Shown piece after piece: positions 27,649 through 35,733 of a DNA stretch of 35,733 nt. The translations under genes were made by a program, and so were the position numbers. The first letter of the stretch is position 1, and every line of letters starts with the position of its first letter. The DNA is from Fen-999 sp035654135 (lineage in GTDB: Bacteria > Pseudomonadota > Gammaproteobacteria > Burkholderiales > Rhodocyclaceae). The DNA is taken from positions 1-35,733 of the forward strand of contig DASRXN010000046.1 in NCBI GenBank assembly GCA_035654135.1, written 5' to 3'. A model generated the notes under the pieces. The model saw nothing but the letters and a program-made list of their open reading frames with translations, searched no databases and was not told the origin of the DNA.

Positions 27649-28686
27649 ATGGATCTGCAAATTGCCCTGTTGCTTGGCCAGGACGGCATCGTCAACGGCG
27701 CCATTTATGCGCTGCTGGCCTTGGCGCTGGTGCTGGTCTTCGCGGTCACCCGCGTCATCTTCATTCCGCAGGGTGAGTTCGTTGCCTTCGGTGCCCTGAC
27801 ACTGGCAAGTTTCCAGGCCGGCAAAGTTCCAGGCACGCTCTGGTTACTGCTCGGCCTCGGTGTGGCGGTGGCGGCTATCGAAGTCGCTGTCGCCACCAGG
27901 AACGGCGCGCTGCATCGGCTGGCATCGGCGTTGGGCTGGAACCTGGTCTATCCGGCCGTGGCTGCCGGCATTGTCTTTCTGGGCGATCCCGGCAGTTGGC
28001 CGCTGGGCTTGCAGGTCGCGCTGGCCCTCGCGCTGGTGGTGCCGCTGGGGCCGATGGTCTATCGCCTGGCCTATCAGCCATTGGCGTCGGCATCGGTGCT
28101 GGTCTTGCTGATCGTCTCGGTGGCGGTGCATCTGACGCTGGTCGGTCTCGGCCTGCTGTTCTTCGGCGCCGAGGGTTCACGCACGCCGGCTTTCTCCGAC
28201 GCCAGCTTCGAGTGGTGGGGCGTCACCGTGACCGGGCAGACCCTCTGGGTCGTCGGTGCCAGCGGGGTCCTGATCGTCGTGCTTTACATCTTTTTCGAGC
28301 GCAGTCTGTGGGGCAAGGCGCTGCGGGCGACGGCGATCAATCGCGTCGGGGCACAGTTGATGGGCATTTCCACCACCCAGGCGGGCAAGCTTTCCTTCCT
28401 GCTGGCTGCCGCCATCGGCGCCTTGTCCGGCATCCTGATCGCGCCGATTACCACGGTCTATTACGACACTGGTTTCATCGTCGGCCTCAAGGGCTTCGTC
28501 GCCGCCATTGTCGGTGGTCTGGCCAGCTACCCGGTGGCGGCGGCCGGAGCGATCCTGGTCGGGCTGCTGGAATCGTTTTCCTCTTTTTGGGCATCTGCCT
28601 TCAAGGAGGTGATCGTCTTTACCATGATCATCCCCGTGCTGGTCTGGCGGTCGGTAACCACACGCCATGTCGAGGAGGACGAGTGA
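27649..28686 (+). CDS. livH: ABC transporter inner-membrane permease, LivH type
   Basis: A 345-aa protein with about eight to ten membrane helices. It shows the LivH N-terminus (GIVNGAIYALLALALVLVFAVTRVI), the EAA-like loop LRATAINRVGAQLMGI and the GLKGFVAAIVGGL block. It is about 40-50 residues longer than E. coli LivH because of an insertion around residues 65-115. ATG 27649 was chosen as the residue before the first helix; a TTG at 27619 would add ten residues. The stop overlaps the next GTG. Confidence 0.88.
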   Translation: MDLQIALLLGQDGIVNGAIYALLALALVLVFAVTRVIFIPQGEFVAFGALTLASFQAGKVPGTLWLLLGLGVAVAAIEVAVATRNGALHRLASALGWNLVYPAVAAGIVFLGDPGSWPLGLQVALALALVVPLGPMVYRLAYQPLASASVLVLLIVSVAVHLTLVGLGLLFFGAEGSRTPAFSDASFEWWGVTVTGQTLWVVGASGVLIVVLYIFFERSLWGKALRATAINRVGAQLMGISTTQAGKLSFLLAAAIGALSGILIAPITTVYYDTGFIVGLKGFVAAIVGGLASYPVAAAGAILVGLLESFSSFWASAFKEVIVFTMIIPVLVWRSVTTRHVEEDE

Positions 28687-30473
28687 GTCCGCGTCTCCTG
28701 ATTGCGGGTTTCGTGGTCCTGCTGGTGTTGGGGCCGGCCGTGCTGCCGGAGTTTCACATTACCCTGCTCAACTACATAGGGCTCTATGCCCTGGTTGCTC
28801 TTGGATTGGTTTTGTTGACTGGAGTGGGAGGGCTCACTTCGTTCGGACAGGCTGCCTTTGTTGGACTTGGCGCCTACACAACGGCATATCTAACCACCGC
28901 CGAGGGGTTGCCGCCTGTGCTGTCATGGCTCGGCGTGTCGCCATGGCTGACTTTGGTCGCGAGCCTGCTGGTGACCACAGCTGTGGCGGCGCTGCTGGGC
29001 CTGCTGACTCTGCGGCTGTCCGGGCACTATCTGCCGCTGGGGACCATCGCCTGGGGCATGTCGCTCTATTTCCTGTTCGGCAATGTCTCCTTTCTGGGCG
29101 GACATACCGGCATTTCAAACATCCCGGCGCTGAGCCTGTTCAGTTTCGACCTCCGGGACGGGCGTCATTTCTATTACCTGATCTGGTTCGTGCTGCTGGT
29201 AGCCGTCTGGATGACGCAGAACCTGCTCGATTCCCGCGAAGGGCGGGCGATTCGCGCACTGAAGGGCGGCAGCGTGATGGCGGAAGCGATGGGCGTGGAT
29301 ACCGCGCGCTCCAAGATGATCATTTTTCTGATCGCGGCCGCTTTCGCCGCAGTGTCGGGCTGGCTCTATGCGCACCTGCAGCGCTTCGTCAATCCGACGC
29401 CTTTCGGCCTTCACATCGGCATCGAATACCTCTTCATGGCGGTCATCGGCGGTGCCGGCCATGTCTGGGGCGCCTTGGCGGGTGCCGGCCTGATCACCGT
29501 GCTCAAGCAATGGTTGCAGGATTTGCTGCCGGCGATCTTCGGCGCCTCGGGCAACTTCGAGATCATCGTGTTCGGCCTGCTGATGATTTTCGTCCTGCAT
29601 CGCGCAAGGGACGGCCTCTGGCCCGTCATCTGCCGGCTGGTGCCGTTGAAGCAGGCCAAGGTGCGTCGGGCCCCTGCTGGTGAGCCGCTGGATCGGCAGC
29701 CCAAGCCGGCGCTCGGTACGCTCTTGCTTGAGGTAAAGGATGCGGTCAAGAAGTTCGGCGGCCTGACTGCCAACAACCAGATGAGTCTGAACGTCGTCAC
29801 TGGTGAAATCCTGGCCTTGATCGGACCCAATGGCGCCGGCAAGAGCACGTTGTTCAACCTGATTACCGGTGTCGATCCGCCGACCTCGGGTGAGGTACAT
29901 TTCCTTGGCGTACGAGTGGACGGCATGGCTTCCCGGGAGATCGCCCGGCGCGGCATGAGCCGCACCTTCCAGCATGTGCGTCTGTTGCCGGGCATGTCGG
30001 TGTTGGAAAACGTCGCCATCGGTGCGCACTTGCGGGGCCGCGCCAGCGTCGCCGCCGCCGCGGTTCATGCGGAGCGGGCGGAAGAGGAAAGGCTGCTGGC
30101 CGAGGCGGCACGGCAGATCGAGCGTGTCGGGATCGGTGACCACCTCTTTGATTCTGCTGGCAGCCTGGCGTTGGGTCAGCAGCGGATTGTCGAGATTGCG
30201 CGAGCCCTGGCTTCGGACCCCTGCCTGCTGCTGCTCGACGAACCTGCCGCCGGCCTGCGCTATCTGGAGAAGCAGACGCTGGCGGAACTGCTGCGCCGCT
30301 TGCGCGACGAAGGTATCGGCATCCTCCTCGTCGAGCACGACATGGACTTCGTCATGGGCTTGGCCGACCGGGTTGTGGTCATGGAGTTCGGCGAGAAGAT
30401 CGCCGAGGGACGACCGGAGGAAGTGCAAGGGAATCCGGATGTCATCGAGGCCTACCTGGGTGGAGTAGAGTGA
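28683..30473 (+). CDS. livMG: Fused LivM permease - LivG ATPase of the same ABC transporter
   Basis: A 596-aa single protein. Residues 1 to about 325 are a LivM-type permease (NYIGLYALVALGLVLLTGVGG, LTSFGQAAFVGLGAY, GRAIRALKGG). A linker of about 25-30 residues rich in Pro, Arg and Lys leads to a LivG ATPase: Walker A GPNGAGKS (381-388), signature SLALGQQ (494-500, a variant of LSGGQ) and Walker B LLLLDEP (D519, E520). The frame is continuous with no stop between the parts. It starts at GTG 28683, overlapping the livH stop (GTGA), after a GAGGAGG ribosome-binding site. The permease half pairs with LivH and the ATPase half with LivF. Confidence 0.9.
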   Translation: MSPRLLIAGFVVLLVLGPAVLPEFHITLLNYIGLYALVALGLVLLTGVGGLTSFGQAAFVGLGAYTTAYLTTAEGLPPVLSWLGVSPWLTLVASLLVTTAVAALLGLLTLRLSGHYLPLGTIAWGMSLYFLFGNVSFLGGHTGISNIPALSLFSFDLRDGRHFYYLIWFVLLVAVWMTQNLLDSREGRAIRALKGGSVMAEAMGVDTARSKMIIFLIAAAFAAVSGWLYAHLQRFVNPTPFGLHIGIEYLFMAVIGGAGHVWGALAGAGLITVLKQWLQDLLPAIFGASGNFEIIVFGLLMIFVLHRARDGLWPVICRLVPLKQAKVRRAPAGEPLDRQPKPALGTLLLEVKDAVKKFGGLTANNQMSLNVVTGEILALIGPNGAGKSTLFNLITGVDPPTSGEVHFLGVRVDGMASREIARRGMSRTFQHVRLLPGMSVLENVAIGAHLRGRASVAAAAVHAERAEEERLLAEAARQIERVGIGDHLFDSAGSLALGQQRIVEIARALASDPCLLLLDEPAAGLRYLEKQTLAELLRRLRDEGIGILLVEHDMDFVMGLADRVVVMEFGEKIAEGRPEEVQGNPDVIEAYLGGVE

Positions 30474-31210
30474 TGGCACCGCCTGTCGTTCTCGAGGTCG
30501 AGAATCTGTGTGTTGCTTACGGCAAGGTCGAGGCGCTGCATCATGTTTCGCTCAAGGTACGTGCCGGCGAGATCGTCACGGTGATTGGCCCCAACGGTGC
30601 TGGCAAGACGACGTTGCTGTCCTCTATCATGGGCCTGCTGCCGCGGACGTCGGGAACAATCAGTTTTCTCGGCTCGCGCCAAAGCGAGATCGACGTCGAG
30701 AGGATGGTCGCCATGGGTATGACGCTGGTGCCGGAAAAGCGCGAACTGTTCGGGGACATGAGCGTCGAGGACAATCTGATGCTCGGCGCGTTCATGCGGC
30801 GTCGGCTGGGGCATCGTGACCAACAGCAGACCATGGCGGAGGTCTACCGGATATTTCCGAGGCTCAAGGAACGGCACAATCAGCATGCAGGTACTCTGTC
30901 CGGGGGCGAACGGCAGATGTTGGCGGTGGGCAGGGCATTGATGGCCAAGCCGAAGCTGCTGATGCTGGATGAGCCCAGCCTCGGGCTGGCGCCGCTGATT
31001 GTGCGGGAGATATTTCATGTCCTAGGCCATCTGCGCAAGACCGGTGTGGCGATTCTGCTGGTCGAGCAAAATGCCCGTGCCGCGCTTCAGGTCGCCGACT
31101 TCGGCTACGTACTGGAGACCGGCGAGGTGGCTCTATCCGGGGCCAGCGACGAGCTTGAAGGCAATCCGATGGTGGTGGAGAGTTACCTCGGTCTGGGCGG
31201 CAAACATTAG
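30473..31210 (+). CDS. livF: ABC transporter ATP-binding protein, LivF type
   Basis: A 245-aa ATPase with Walker A GPNGAGKT (39-46), signature LSGGE (142-146), Walker B MLDEP (D166-E167) and the terminal NPMVVESYLG motif typical of LivF. It completes the transporter with the LivMG fusion. ATG 30473 directly follows an in-frame GTG at 30470; both overlap the upstream TGA. It is the last gene of the transporter operon; parS sites follow at once. Confidence 0.93.
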   Translation: MAPPVVLEVENLCVAYGKVEALHHVSLKVRAGEIVTVIGPNGAGKTTLLSSIMGLLPRTSGTISFLGSRQSEIDVERMVAMGMTLVPEKRELFGDMSVEDNLMLGAFMRRRLGHRDQQQTMAEVYRIFPRLKERHNQHAGTLSGGERQMLAVGRALMAKPKLLMLDEPSLGLAPLIVREIFHVLGHLRKTGVAILLVEQNARAALQVADFGYVLETGEVALSGASDELEGNPMVVESYLGLGGKH

Positions 31211-31214
31211 TCTG

Positions 31215-31230
31215 TGTTTCACGTGAAACT
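31215..31230 (+). promoter_or_regulatory. parS site 1
   Basis: TGTTTCACGTGAAACT matches the 16-bp parS consensus TGTTTCACGTGAAACA except for the last base; the 14-bp palindromic core is perfect. It is the ParB-loading site for chromosome segregation. It lies 5 nt after the livF stop, 2.6 kb upstream of parA. Confidence 0.95.
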
Positions 31231-31241
31231 GCGCACTCTGC

Positions 31242-31257
31242 GGTTTCACGTGAAACA
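31242..31257 (+). promoter_or_regulatory. parS site 2
   Basis: GGTTTCACGTGAAACA matches the parS consensus except for the first base, with a perfect 14-bp core. It is separated from site 1 by 11 bp (centre-to-centre 27 bp). The mismatch is at the inner end, the mirror image of site 1. Confidence 0.95.
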
Positions 31258-31271
31258 TGCCGGTGTCGCAA

Positions 31272-31300
31272 TTCAGTTTTTTGGATCGTAGGCGTATCAT
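31272..31300 (+). promoter_or_regulatory. Candidate mnmG promoter
   Basis: TTCAGT (31272-31277), a 17-bp spacer and TATCAT (31295-31300, one mismatch to the -10) lie between the parS pair and mnmG. The -35 is poor, so this is a weak call; it would start transcription near 31307 and leave a leader of about 35 nt. Confidence 0.35.
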
Positions 31301-31340
31301 TGCGCCTCTTTTCCGCCTCGCCTGCCGTACTCCTTCCTTC

Positions 31341-33215
31341 ATGCTTTTCCCCACGCGTTTCGACGTTATCGTGATCGGCGGCGGCCATGCTGGCACCGAG
31401 GCCGCGCTCGCCGCTGCGCGTAGCGGCGCCTGCACGCTGTTGCTTACTCACAATATCGAGACGCTCGGTGCCATGTCCTGCAATCCGTCCATCGGCGGCA
31501 TCGGCAAGGGGCATCTGGTCAAGGAAGTCGATGCCCTCGGCGGTGCCATGGCGGCAGCGACGGACAATGCTGGTATCCAGTTCCGCATCCTCAATGCCTC
31601 CAAGGGCCCAGCTGTGCGCGCGACCCGTGCCCAGGCTGACCGCCAGCTCTACAAGCAGGCGATCCGTACCCGGCTGGAAAACCAGCCCAACTTGACTCTG
31701 TTTCAGCAGGCTGCAGATGATCTGACCATCGAGGGCGATCGGGTTACGGGTGTCGTTACCCGGTTGGGCATTCGTTTCGAGGCGTCGGCCGTGGTGTTGA
31801 CCGCTGGCACTTTCCTGAATGGCCTGGTACACGTCGGTCTGGAAAACTACCGTGCCGGCCGCTTCGGCGATCCGCCATCACTGACTTTGGCCCAGCGCTT
31901 GCGGGAACTGCAATTGCCCGTCGGGCGGCTGAAGACCGGTACGCCCCCGCGTCTCGATGGCCGGACGATCGATTTTTCGGTCATCCAGCGGCAACCGGGG
32001 GATGCGCCGGTACCGGTCTTTTCATTTCTCGGCAGGTCCGAACAGCATCCGCGTCAGATTCCCTGCTGGATCACCCATACGAACACCCGGACTCACGACA
32101 TCATTCGCGCCGGCCTTGATCGATCGCCGATGTTTACAGGTGTTATCGAGGGCGTCGGGCCGCGCTACTGTCCTTCGATCGAGGACAAGATCCACAAGTT
32201 CGCCGGCAAGGACGAGCACCAGGTATTCCTCGAACCGGAGGGTCTGACCACCCATGAGTACTACCCTCAGGGGGTGTCCACCAGTCTGCCGTTCGATGTG
32301 CAGATCGCCTTGGTGCGCTCGATCCGCGGCCTCGAAAACGTCCATATCACCCGGCCTGGGTACGCCATCGAGTACGACTACTTCGATCCCCGTAACCTCA
32401 AGGCGTCGCTGGAGACGAAATCCATCGCAGGGCTGTTCTTCGCGGGGCAGATCAATGGCACTACCGGCTACGAAGAGGCAGCGGCGCAAGGCCTGCTGGC
32501 GGGCGTCAATGCCGCGCGCCAGTCGCGGGAACTCGATCCCTGGTCGCCGCGGCGCGATCAGGCCTACCTTGGCGTAATGATCGACGACCTTGTCACACGC
32601 GGTGTTTCGGAACCCTATCGGATGTTCACCAGCCGGGCCGAATATCGTTTGAGCCTGCGCGAGGACAATGCCGATCTACGCCTCACGGCGATTGGCCGAG
32701 AGTTGGGCTTGGTGGACGATATTCGCTGGGACGCCTTCAATCGCAAGCGTGATGCCATCGACCGCGAGGCCGAGCGCCTGCGCGATACCTGGATCAATCC
32801 GCGCATGGTGGCCGAGTCCGACGCCATACGTGTAACCGGCAAGAAGTTGGAGCGCGAGTATCGATTGTTTGATCTGCTGCGCCGTCCGGAAGTGACATAT
32901 AGGAGTCTCCTTACCCTGCCAGGTGCTGGGGTTGGTGTCAGTGAACCGCAGGTGGTGGAACAGGTCGAAATCCAGGCCAAGTATCAGGGCTACATCGAGC
33001 GGCAACGGGAAGAGGTCGACAAGGCGGAGGCGCATGAATCCCTGACTTTGCCGGCCGATCTCGATTACTGGCAAGTGCGTGGCCTGTCGATCGAGGTCCA
33101 GCAGAAGCTCAATCAGCACAGACCGGAAACGCTTGGCCAAGCCTCGCGCATCCAAGGTGTGACGCCGGCGGCGATTTCGCTGTTGCTGGTGTACCTGAAG
33201 AAGAAGGCGGCATGA
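31341..33215 (+). CDS. mnmG: tRNA modification enzyme MnmG (GidA)
   Basis: A 624-aa FAD-dependent enzyme with the N-terminal dinucleotide-binding GGGHAG (13-18), the AMSCNPSIGGIGKGHLVKEVDALGG block (start of it near residue 45) and the FFAGQINGTTGYEEAAAQG block. It is MnmE's partner in wobble-uridine modification. ATG 31341 matches the family N-terminus; the open frame extends upstream to 31257 across the parS region, which is not coding. rsmG overlaps its stop (ATGA). Confidence 0.97.
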   Translation: MLFPTRFDVIVIGGGHAGTEAALAAARSGACTLLLTHNIETLGAMSCNPSIGGIGKGHLVKEVDALGGAMAAATDNAGIQFRILNASKGPAVRATRAQADRQLYKQAIRTRLENQPNLTLFQQAADDLTIEGDRVTGVVTRLGIRFEASAVVLTAGTFLNGLVHVGLENYRAGRFGDPPSLTLAQRLRELQLPVGRLKTGTPPRLDGRTIDFSVIQRQPGDAPVPVFSFLGRSEQHPRQIPCWITHTNTRTHDIIRAGLDRSPMFTGVIEGVGPRYCPSIEDKIHKFAGKDEHQVFLEPEGLTTHEYYPQGVSTSLPFDVQIALVRSIRGLENVHITRPGYAIEYDYFDPRNLKASLETKSIAGLFFAGQINGTTGYEEAAAQGLLAGVNAARQSRELDPWSPRRDQAYLGVMIDDLVTRGVSEPYRMFTSRAEYRLSLREDNADLRLTAIGRELGLVDDIRWDAFNRKRDAIDREAERLRDTWINPRMVAESDAIRVTGKKLEREYRLFDLLRRPEVTYRSLLTLPGAGVGVSEPQVVEQVEIQAKYQGYIERQREEVDKAEAHESLTLPADLDYWQVRGLSIEVQQKLNQHRPETLGQASRIQGVTPAAISLLLVYLKKKAA

Positions 33216-33811
33216 AGCTGGCTGCGGGCATTGCTGCTCTTGATTTATCGTTGCCTGCCGGTGCCGAAGAGAGGTTGATGGCCTATCTGGCCCTGCTTGC
33301 CAAATGGAATCGCACCTACAATCTGACCGCCATCCGCGATCCGGAGCAGATGGTGACGCACCATCTGCTCGATTCCCTGGCCGTCCTGCCGCACGTCGAT
33401 GGTGTCCGCAAGCTGGTCGATGTCGGCAGCGGTGCCGGGTTGCCGGGGCTACCGCTTGCCATCTGTTGCCCGGATCTGCAGCTGACCTCGGTGGAAGCCA
33501 ATCAGAAGAAGGCGGCTTTCCAGCAGCAGGTCAAGATCGAACTGGGACTCACCAATGTGAGTATCCACTGCGGCCGTGTTGAAGCGTTAGCGGGCTATTT
33601 CGATGCGGTTGTGTCGCGGGCCTTTGCCGAGCTGGCCGTATTTGTCAGCCACGCGGGCCATCTGGCCCGCCGGCTCCTTGCCATGAAAGGCAACTACCCG
33701 CGAGATGAACTCGCGCATGTGCCCGCGGGCTGGCGCGTTGCCGAAACGGTGAAACTGGCTGTTCCCGGCCTCGATGCCGAGAGACATCTGATCGTCCTGG
33801 AGAAAACCTGA
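33212..33811 (+). CDS. rsmG: 16S rRNA m7G527 methyltransferase RsmG (GidB)
   Basis: A 199-aa protein with the family pattern KWNRTYNLTAI near residue 31 and SAM-binding DVGSGAGLPG (70-79). It methylates N7 of G527 in 16S rRNA; loss confers low-level streptomycin resistance in other bacteria. It overlaps mnmG (ATGA) and shares one base with parA (TGATG). Confidence 0.95.
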   Translation: MKLAAGIAALDLSLPAGAEERLMAYLALLAKWNRTYNLTAIRDPEQMVTHHLLDSLAVLPHVDGVRKLVDVGSGAGLPGLPLAICCPDLQLTSVEANQKKAAFQQQVKIELGLTNVSIHCGRVEALAGYFDAVVSRAFAELAVFVSHAGHLARRLLAMKGNYPRDELAHVPAGWRVAETVKLAVPGLDAERHLIVLEKT

Positions 33812-34584
33812 TGCATATCTTCGCCATTGCCAACCAGAAGGGCGGGGTCGGCAAGACCACTACCTCGGTGAACCTCGCCGCCGCGCTTGCCTTGCACGGG
33901 CAGCGGACGCTGCTCGTAGACCTCGATCCGCAAGGCAACGCCACCATGGGTAGTGGCGTGGACAAGCGGAGTCTCCCACGCTCGGTTTACCAATTGCTGG
34001 TCGGGCTGGCGGAACTGGCTGACGTACGTGCTGCTTCTCCCAGCGGTGGCTACGATGTTCTGCCCGCTAACCGTGATCTGGCTGGCGCCGAAATCGAGAT
34101 GGTGGCACTGGAGCGGCGCGAGAACCGCTTGAAGGAAGCGCTGGCCAGACATGCCGGTGACTATGACTTTGTCCTCATCGACTGCCCGCCCTCGCTGTCG
34201 TTGCTGACGCTCAACGGCCTTTGCGCGGCTCATGGCGTTGTCATACCGATGCAATGCGAGTACTACGCCCTGGAGGGTCTGTCGGACCTGGTCAATACCA
34301 TCAAGAAAGTGCACGCCAACCTGAACCGCGACCTGAAGATTATCGGCCTGCTACGCGTGATGTTCGATCCGCGCTCGACGTTGGCGAACCAGGTTTCGGC
34401 CCAGTTGGAGCAGCATTTCGGAGACAAAGTGTTCAGCACCCTGGTGCCACGGAATGTCCGACTTGCCGAGGCACCGAGCTACGGTATGCCGGGTGTGGTG
34501 TTCGACAAGTCATCAAAGGGTGCGCAGGCCTATCTCAACTTCGCTGCCGAGATGATCGAGCGCGTCAAATCGTGGAAGGAATGA
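33811..34584 (+). CDS. parA: Chromosome-partitioning ATPase ParA (Soj)
   Basis: A 257-aa deviant-Walker ATPase: KGGVGKTT (10-17), LLVDLDPQGN (34-43) and LIDCPPS later. There is no N-terminal DNA-binding extension, so it is the chromosomal, small ParA type. It forms the DNA-bound gradient that moves ParB-parS complexes. parB starts 4 nt after its stop. Confidence 0.96.
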   Translation: MHIFAIANQKGGVGKTTTSVNLAAALALHGQRTLLVDLDPQGNATMGSGVDKRSLPRSVYQLLVGLAELADVRAASPSGGYDVLPANRDLAGAEIEMVALERRENRLKEALARHAGDYDFVLIDCPPSLSLLTLNGLCAAHGVVIPMQCEYYALEGLSDLVNTIKKVHANLNRDLKIIGLLRVMFDPRSTLANQVSAQLEQHFGDKVFSTLVPRNVRLAEAPSYGMPGVVFDKSSKGAQAYLNFAAEMIERVKSWKE

Positions 34585-34588
34585 AAAC

Positions 34589-35446
34589 GTGAATCCGCCA
34601 AAAATGAAAGGCCTCGGCCGCGGGCTGGATGCCCTGTTGGCTGCCAACAATACGCCCGAGGCGACCCGCCAGGAAACGCTGTCCGTGGGCTCGCTCCAGC
34701 CTGGCAAGTATCAGCCGCGCACGCGCATGGATCCAGGCTCGCTGGAGGAGCTGGCGGCGTCGATCAAGGCCCAGGGCCTGATCCAGCCGATCTCGGTGCG
34801 TCCTGTCAGCAGCAGTCGCTATGAAATTATTGCCGGCGAGCGACGCTGGCGCGCTTCGCAGATCGCCGGGTTGAGCGAAGTGCCTGTTCTAATCCGTGAC
34901 ATCCCGGACGAAGCCGTGCTGGCGATGTCGCTGATCGAGAACATCCAGCGCGAAGATCTCAATCCGCTGGAAGAGGCCGCTGGTCTGCAGCGATTGATCG
35001 ACGAATTCGGCATGACCCACCAGGAGGCGGCGGATGCAGTCGGCCGCTCGCGTTCGGCGGCATCCAACCTGTTGCGTCTGCTGCAGTTGGCCAAGCCGGC
35101 GCAGGACATGCTAATGGCTGGCGACATCGAGATGGGCCACGCACGGGCCCTGCTGCCACTCGCGAAGGCGGAGCAGGGCAGGGTGGCCAGCGTGGTAGTG
35201 GAAAAGGGCTGGTCGGTGCGCGAGACTGAACGGGCAGTTGCCCGCGAGTTGAACCCACCGGCCAAGAAGATGGCCAGCAAGGTACCGAACCGGGATCTGG
35301 AGCGCCTCGAGGAAGATCTCGCCGACAGCCTGGGTGCCACCGTCAAGATCGCCGCCAATCGCAAGGGCGCCGGTAACCTGACCATACGCTTCGCCAGTCT
35401 GGATCAGTTGGAGGGATTACTGCAACGATTGCGCGGAAATGCATAG
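34589..35446 (+). CDS. parB: Chromosome-partitioning protein ParB (Spo0J)
   Basis: A 285-aa protein with a basic N-terminus for ParA contact (MKGLGRGLDALL), the CTP-binding GERR (83-86), ENIQREDLNP (117-126), the central helix-turn-helix (about 142-165) that reads parS, and a C-terminal dimer domain. GTG 34589 has an AAGGA 8 nt upstream; the alternative ATG 34604 is less well placed. The cognate sites are the two parS copies at 31215-31257. Confidence 0.96.
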   Translation: MNPPKMKGLGRGLDALLAANNTPEATRQETLSVGSLQPGKYQPRTRMDPGSLEELAASIKAQGLIQPISVRPVSSSRYEIIAGERRWRASQIAGLSEVPVLIRDIPDEAVLAMSLIENIQREDLNPLEEAAGLQRLIDEFGMTHQEAADAVGRSRSAASNLLRLLQLAKPAQDMLMAGDIEMGHARALLPLAKAEQGRVASVVVEKGWSVRETERAVARELNPPAKKMASKVPNRDLERLEEDLADSLGATVKIAANRKGAGNLTIRFASLDQLEGLLQRLRGNA

Positions 35447-35485
35447 AATATCGATTCGATTGACTCGGGGAAGCAGGAGACAAGC

Positions 35486-35733
35486 ATGATCAAGGATCGC
35501 TACAAGCCCTTGCCGCAAGTGCCCGTCTGTTCTGGTGGCTGCTATGTCGGCGGTGCTCTCAATCCGACCTTTGTCAAAGTCAATTCGCCGGCCATCGAGG
35601 TCATGACCGACTTGACGCGCATTCCGCCGGCCACCGTTACGCCGCAGGAAACCCTGCACCAGGCCAATCAGCATATGCTGCTGCGTGGCGTGCGCCTGTT
35701 ACTCGTAGTGGAAAAGAATGGTCGCATTTCGGG
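35486..35733 (+). CDS. CBS-domain protein, 5' part only
   Basis: The first 82 codons are visible; the gene runs off the right end. The segment SPAIEVMTDLTRIPPATVTPQ followed by LRGVRLLLVVEKNGRIS is a typical first CBS half-motif, which usually binds adenosyl ligands. An AGGAGA ribosome-binding site sits 5 nt before the ATG. It follows parB by 39 nt; whether it shares the operon cannot be judged. Nothing about its effector domain is visible. Confidence 0.75.
   Translation, partial: MIKDRYKPLPQVPVCSGGCYVGGALNPTFVKVNSPAIEVMTDLTRIPPATVTPQETLHQANQHMLLRGVRLLLVVEKNGRIS

Noticed and set aside
31257..31340. N-terminal extension of mnmG reaching into parS site 2
   Set aside because: The extension has no similarity to the family N-terminus, which begins at the ATG at 31341, and it would put coding sequence over the parS palindrome.

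Overview
The window reads as chromosomal DNA around the replication origin of a GC-rich betaproteobacterium. Rhodocyclales or a near relative is an inference from protein character and from the pairing of an arcuflavin/xanthomonadin-type pigment cluster with this origin layout. It has three parts.

(1) Positions 1 to about 16,430 hold an aryl polyene (APE) pigment cluster built as two convergent operons. The plus-strand operon (1-4626) carries the end of a probable glycosyltransferase, a CPA2 cation/proton antiporter, a PAP2-type phosphatase, an acyl carrier protein (ACP), a FabF-like ketosynthase and a DUF1615 lipoprotein. The minus-strand operon (16429 down to 5011) carries, in transcription order, an ACP, a COG4648 membrane protein, an AMP-ligase, a small hotdog dehydratase, an LpxL-like acyltransferase, a LolA-like carrier, an MMPL exporter, a polysaccharide deacetylase-like protein, a SAM methyltransferase, an ICMT-like membrane methyltransferase, a ketosynthase, a chain-length-factor-like partner, a second dehydratase and a ketoreductase. 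Together these supply the chain-building steps of a type II polyene synthase (activation, condensation, ketoreduction, dehydration) plus the acyl transfer and export that place the pigment in the outer membrane. No gene making the aromatic starter unit, and no DarA/DarB pair, is present in the window.

(2) Positions 16,451-21,630 are the replication genes dnaA-dnaN-gyrB on the minus strand. A cluster of DnaA boxes lies between dnaA and dnaN (20049-20250, probable oriC), with one more box on the far side of dnaA. gyrB ends only 21 nt before the first pigment ACP, so the pigment operon is physically a continuation of the replication operon.

(3) From 21,859 to the right end all genes lie on the plus strand: rpmH-rnpA-yidD-yidC-mnmE, a TSUP (TauE/SafE) transporter, a branched-chain amino-acid-type ABC transporter whose permease LivM and ATPase LivG are fused in one protein, then mnmG-rsmG-parA-parB and the start of a CBS-domain gene. 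Two parS sites sit 11 bp apart just upstream of mnmG. The core genes are conventional. The unusual parts are the pigment cluster joined to gyrB, its accessory enzymes, the LivMG fusion, the twin parS sites and a small unrecognised ORF between the two pigment operons.
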